64,000 nt of DNA from Bacteroidales bacterium (GTDB taxonomy: Bacteria > Bacteroidota > Bacteroidia > Bacteroidales > UBA7332), in assembly GCA_028687995.1 (NCBI GenBank), contig JAQTZA010000013.1, positions 1 through 64,000 on the forward strand. The letters are read 5' to 3'. Below the pieces are notes generated by a model. It did no database searches. It was not told where the DNA came from and was given only the letters and a program-made list of their open reading frames with translations. Numbering within the stretch: position 1 is the first letter of the stretch; each line of letters opens with the position of its first letter. Positions 60,893-64,000 of this stretch are shown piece by piece. A program made the position numbers and the translations under genes.

Positions 60893-61055
60893 AAATTTAC
60901 TAATTTGATTCGATGGAGTGCGAAATTAAACAATAATGTAATAATTCAACAATTATAATTGATATTTAACACTATAAATTATAACAACAATTAATACTAA
61001 TTACAACAACAATAAAAATTATATATTTATTGCAAATAAAGAGTTAATTTTTTAC

Positions 61056-61760
61056 TTATTTGTAAATTACAAAAACGGTAGGAATTTTTGATAATTCAGG
61101 AATCTTTCCGAACCACTCCTTAATTGTTTTTGTTCGTATAAACTCATCTACACAAGTAACGTTTGCAGCGATACAAAGTTTAGTTAGTGGCCTACAGTTT
61201 TTCAACAAATCATCTATTAGTTTGTGATTTCGATAAGGAGTTTCAATGAAAATCTGAGTTTGATCTTCATTATATATTCTTTGCTCTAGTTTTTTTATGG
61301 TTGCAATTCGTGCAGACGATTCGATAGGCAGATAGCCATGAAAAGCAAAGCTCTGCCCATTAAATCCCGATGCCATCAATGCCATTAAGATAGAAGATGG
61401 GCCCACTAAAGGTATGACTTTATAACCATTTTGCTGAGCCAATGAAACCACCACAGCTCCCGGATCTGCGATAGCCGGACAACCGGCTTCTGATAAAACC
61501 CCAACCGAAAAACCTTTTTTCAACGGTAATAAATAATCAGAAATCGATTCAGACGAAGTATGTTTATTTAGCTCAAAAAATGTAAGACTATCAATATCAA
61601 TGGTTGAGATACTTTTTTTCAGAAATCGCCGAGCTGATCTAATATCTTCTACAATAAAATAAGTGATCGCTTTGGTGATTTCAATATTAAAATCTGGAAT
61701 TACCCTTGAAATCTCTGTTTCGCCTAAAGTTACCGGAATCAAATAAAGAGAAGGTGTCAT
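61056..61760 (-). CDS. RsmI-like tetrapyrrole methylase-family rRNA methyltransferase
   Basis: A 234-residue SAM-dependent methyltransferase beginning MTPSLYLIPVTLGETEISRV, with VGVLSEAGCPAIADPG and VIPLVGPSSILMALMASGFN, which form the SAM pocket. It resembles RsmI, which 2'-O-methylates C1402 of 16S rRNA, but this short subgroup is distinct and its target is unproven. ATG at 61760 is preferred because a TAATTTTG -7 box (61784-61777) overlaps the ORF-track start. It diverges from the m5C methyltransferase. Confidence 0.85.
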   Translation of the reverse strand: MTPSLYLIPVTLGETEISRVIPDFNIEITKAITYFIVEDIRSARRFLKKSISTIDIDSLTFFELNKHTSSESISDYLLPLKKGFSVGVLSEAGCPAIADPGAVVVSLAQQNGYKVIPLVGPSSILMALMASGFNGQSFAFHGYLPIESSARIATIKKLEQRIYNEDQTQIFIETPYRNHKLIDDLLKNCRPLTKLCIAANVTCVDEFIRTKTIKEWFGKIPELSKIPTVFVIYK

Positions 61761-61764
61761 ATAG

Positions 61765-61794
61765 TTGATTTTCATGCAAAATTACATATTTTTG
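61765..61794 (+). promoter_or_regulatory. Promoter of the rRNA m5C methyltransferase gene, overlapping a divergent -7 box
   Basis: Plus strand: TTG (61765-61767), 19 bases, TATTTTTG (61787-61794), start near 61801. Minus strand: TAATTTTG (61784-61777). The two boxes lie 2 bp apart, so both genes probably fire from one overlapping region. Confidence 0.6.
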
Positions 61795-61809
61795 TCGAAA
61801 ATAGCATCC

Positions 61810-63198
61810 ATGAACCTACCAATAGAATTTGTAAATCGTACTAAAGAGTTACTTTCTGAACAATTTTCAGCATTTGAGGCATCTTTACAAGAAGATCCGC
61901 CTGTTTCAGTTCGATTGAATCATCATAAAACTGAAATTTCGTTGCCACTCGAAAAAGTACCTTGGTGCGAAACCGGATATTATCTACAAGAGAGGTCAAA
62001 TTTTACGTTCGATCCACTTTTTCATGCTGGCTTGTACTATGTGCAAGAGGCATCTTCCATGTTTCTTGAGCAAGCCGTCAAACAATGGGTAATAGAGCCT
62101 AAATGTGTGCTTGACCTTTGTGCCGCACCCGGTGGAAAATCCACTCATCTACGTTCATTGCTTTCTGACGATTGCTTATTGGTGTCGAATGAAGTCATTC
62201 GCAATCGGGCTCATATTTTAACGGAAAATATCATTAAATGGGGTAATCCGAATTGTGTTGTCACTCAAAATCAAGCAAGGGAGCTTGGAAATTTGACACA
62301 TTTTTTCGATGCCATAATAGTGGATGCGCCCTGTTCTGGTGAAGGAATGTTCCGCAAAGATCCTACTTCAATGAACGAATGGTCGGTTCATAATGTAAAT
62401 CAATGTGCCATCAGACAACAAGATATTATTGCAGACATTTGGGATGCACTCAAGCCCGGCGGCATTTTGATTTATAGCACTTGTACCTATAATTTGGAGG
62501 AAAATGAATCGAACATCAAGTATTTTATAGAAAAATACGATGCCGAGGTTTTAAAAATAGAGGTACGCGATGAATGGAATATTCATTCGGAAATTAAAGG
62601 GGATTTTGCGACTAATAGATTCTTTCCACATTTGGTGAAAGGCGAAGGATTTTTTATGGCTGTATTGCGGAAATCGGAGAATGAAACAAGAAAATTTTTG
62701 AAGCTCTCTAAAAATAAATCAAAAAAAGAGATTGTAAAAACACCAGAGATTGTCAAAAAATGGATTTTTGATAATAGAAACTTTTCATTCGAGGTGGAAA
62801 ACAACTCTATTATTGCCATTCCAAAGGCATTTGAATCTGAAATGAATTTGATAAACTTGCATGGCAATATTCTACATAAAGGCATTTCCATTGCAGAGAC
62901 AAAAGGAAAAGACTTAATTCCTAATCATAATTTGGCTCTAAGCATTCAGCTAGATAAAAGTCAATTTGCGACTACCGAAGTAGATTATTCTACTGCCATA
63001 AGTTTCTTACGATGCGAAGCCCTACAGCTTAACGAGTTATTGCCAAAAGGCTATACTCTAATACAATACGAAGGTCATCCACTGGGTTGGGTCAAAAATA
63101 TTGGTAGTCGCGCCAACAATCTTTATCCAAACGAATGGCGCATTCGTAGTTCATATTTACCAGAGAATCTAAAAACGTTTTGGGGAAAATCTAAATAA
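61810..63198 (+). CDS. rsmF: NOL1/NOP2/Sun-family rRNA m5C methyltransferase
   Basis: A 462-residue enzyme. SAM motif I is VLDLCAAPGGKSTHLRS, motif IV with a catalytic-site cysteine is VDAPCSGEGMFRKDP, and motif VI is YSTCTYNLEENE with the nucleophilic cysteine. The last 170 residues form a PUA-like RNA-binding domain (KGYTLIQYEGHPLGWVKNIG), the arrangement of RsmF/YebU. Position modified is inferred. ATG at 61810 is fixed by the promoter at 61765-61794. Confidence 0.92.
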   Translation: MNLPIEFVNRTKELLSEQFSAFEASLQEDPPVSVRLNHHKTEISLPLEKVPWCETGYYLQERSNFTFDPLFHAGLYYVQEASSMFLEQAVKQWVIEPKCVLDLCAAPGGKSTHLRSLLSDDCLLVSNEVIRNRAHILTENIIKWGNPNCVVTQNQARELGNLTHFFDAIIVDAPCSGEGMFRKDPTSMNEWSVHNVNQCAIRQQDIIADIWDALKPGGILIYSTCTYNLEENESNIKYFIEKYDAEVLKIEVRDEWNIHSEIKGDFATNRFFPHLVKGEGFFMAVLRKSENETRKFLKLSKNKSKKEIVKTPEIVKKWIFDNRNFSFEVENNSIIAIPKAFESEMNLINLHGNILHKGISIAETKGKDLIPNHNLALSIQLDKSQFATTEVDYSTAISFLRCEALQLNELLPKGYTLIQYEGHPLGWVKNIGSRANNLYPNEWRIRSSYLPENLKTFWGKSK

Positions 63199-63230
63199 AA
63201 AAACCTATCACAAAATAATGTGATAGGTTA
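63199..63230 (-). terminator. Terminator of rpiB
   Basis: AACCTATCACA and TGTGATAGGTT pair perfectly around a 6-7 nt loop. On the minus strand a seven-T run follows, so it mainly serves rpiB; on the plus side the T-run is weak. Confidence 0.8.
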
Positions 63231-63251
63231 AATGTTCACTGCAAATAGCTT

Positions 63252-63704
63252 TTATTCAACAGGTATTTTATCGATCCGGCATTGATGACGGCCGCCTTCG
63301 AATTCTGTTTTAAGAAAGGTATCGGTAATAAACAAACCCTCTTCTTTGGTGATATATCGACCAGGCATAGTACAAATATTCGCATCGTTGTGCAGTCGTG
63401 CCATGTGGGCAATCTCTACGCTCCAACAGAGTGCTGATCGAATTCCTTGATGCTTATTCAATGTGATATTTATCCCATTTCCACTCCCACAAATGGCTAT
63501 TCCGGGATAAACTTCTCCATTTTCAACAGCCAATGCTAATGGATGAGCATAATCGGCATAATCTACGCTTTCAGCAGAGTTTGTTCCAAAATCTTTAACC
63601 GCAATCTTTTTTTGCTTAAAAACTTCGAGGAGATATTGTTTAAGTTCGAATCCTGCATGATCGCAAGCAATTCCAACGGGTATTCCAGATTTAATAATAC
63701 TCAC
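63252..63704 (-). CDS. rpiB: Ribose 5-phosphate isomerase B
   Basis: Interconverts ribose and ribulose 5-phosphate in the pentose phosphate pathway. GIACDHAGFELKQYLLEV, GICGSGNGINI-type motif (AICGSGNGINITLNK) with the catalytic Cys, and HNDANICTMPGRYI are clear. A GTG at 63704 gives 150 residues, the family norm. The ORF-track ATG at 63758 would add 18 residues and lies upstream of a TAAATTTG -7 box (63744-63737), so I prefer GTG; this start is not certain. Confidence 0.9.
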   Translation of the reverse strand: MSIIKSGIPVGIACDHAGFELKQYLLEVFKQKKIAVKDFGTNSAESVDYADYAHPLALAVENGEVYPGIAICGSGNGINITLNKHQGIRSALCWSVEIAHMARLHNDANICTMPGRYITKEEGLFITDTFLKTEFEGGRHQCRIDKIPVE

Positions 63705-63736
63705 AGTTTTGAATAGTTTTGTGTATAAATAGTTGA

Positions 63737-63744
63737 CAAATTTA
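63737..63744 (-). promoter_or_regulatory. -7 box of rpiB
   Basis: TAAATTTG on the minus strand, 33 bases before the GTG start. Transcription from about 63730 would not include the upstream ATG at 63758. No good -33 element is visible. Confidence 0.4.
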
Positions 63745-63863
63745 GAAAAAAGAATCATATTATCTGACTTTTTTCAGAAAATCAGCGTTACAAATCTATT
63801 TATTCTTTTGTCGATGATTAAACAATAAAAATAACGGATTGTTTTAAGACTTCTTCAATTTTT

Positions 63864-64000
63864 CTACTCAAATTTAATTGACTTCGCAGGACTGATTTTT
63901 GTAATTAAGTAGGATGGGCCAATTAGCATTAGCATCGAGACCAAAAGTGCACCCACATTCAGTATCAACAAATAAAGAGGATTTATATCAATCGGCACAG
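63864..64000 (-). CDS. C-terminus of an FtsX-like ABC permease (partial)
   Basis: The minus-strand frame from the window edge encodes VPIDINPLYLLILNVGALLV, a membrane helix continuing to LMLIGPSYLITKISPAKSIKF and a TAG at 63864. This ending (ISPAKSIKFE) is typical of FtsX/LolC-LolE-type permeases of Bacteroidota. The gene continues beyond the window. It is too short for the ORF track. Confidence 0.75.
   Translation of the reverse strand, partial: VPIDINPLYLLILNVGALLVSMLMLIGPSYLITKISPAKSIKFE

Overview
The window looks like a chromosomal segment of a Bacteroidales bacterium (phylum Bacteroidota), plausibly near Paludibacter. The lineage call is inference. It rests on A+T-rich DNA, many promoters of the Bacteroidota form (TTG/TTTG, about 17-20 nt, TAnnTTTG), an S16 protein with an Ala/Glu-rich tail, a hydrolase with a type IX secretion tail, a Rho factor with a long low-complexity insert, DUF4492 beside cydAB, DUF4835, and the dnaN-exonuclease-coaBC-DUF4835-recN-rlmB cluster. 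No rRNA, tRNA or CRISPR array was seen.

Layout. 0-5 kb: an ECF sigma factor with a small histidine-rich membrane protein, a MATE exporter, a secreted SGNH hydrolase, a cysteine-less thioredoxin-fold protein and a Dabb protein. 5-12 kb: ROK glucokinase, ribosomal protein L19, a TolC/HlyD/MacB-type export operon without its ATPase, and ribosomal protein S16. 12-15 kb: a TetR regulator, an IS982 remnant, a DUF2007 protein and a secreted esterase. 15-25 kb: chorismate synthase, aconitase and citrate synthase (no isocitrate dehydrogenase between them), a TruC-like pseudouridine synthase, a FetAB-like exporter, FabV, and a lipoprotein gene broken by one stop codon. 25-32 kb: RmlA, Rho with a structured leader, a DUF362/polyferredoxin pair, and a 69-codon basic ORF with an intrinsic terminator inside its coding sequence. 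32-40 kb: fermentation and energy genes (acyl-CoA dehydrogenase, EtfA, EtfB, dihydrolipoyl dehydrogenase, an OadA-like carboxyltransferase) and a CYTH protein. 40.5-46 kb: REP-like palindromes, then a four-gene overlapping operon. 46-49.3 kb: cytochrome bd oxidase. 49.5-57 kb: a Nudix hydrolase and the dnaN-to-rlmB replication, repair and CoA cluster. 57-64 kb: a TonB-dependent receptor, a polyprenyl sugar-phosphate transferase, two rRNA methyltransferases, RpiB and the end of an FtsX-like permease.

Most notable. (1) The 40.7-45.9 kb operon encodes a C5 DNA methyltransferase, a protein carrying both a MORC/Hsp90-like ATPase and a histidine-kinase core, a receiver protein with a C-terminal HEPN-like R-x4-H motif, and an HNH endonuclease. 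It reads as a two-component-style anti-phage or restriction system. (2) The 69-codon ORF at 31.6 kb has the gene architecture of ArfA/BrfA ribosome-rescue factors: its mRNA should end before the stop codon. (3) A repeat of about 95 bp sits directly against the start codons of two unrelated genes. (4) The aroC and rho leaders carry strong hairpins, and several inverted-repeat elements lie between genes of minus-strand operons.
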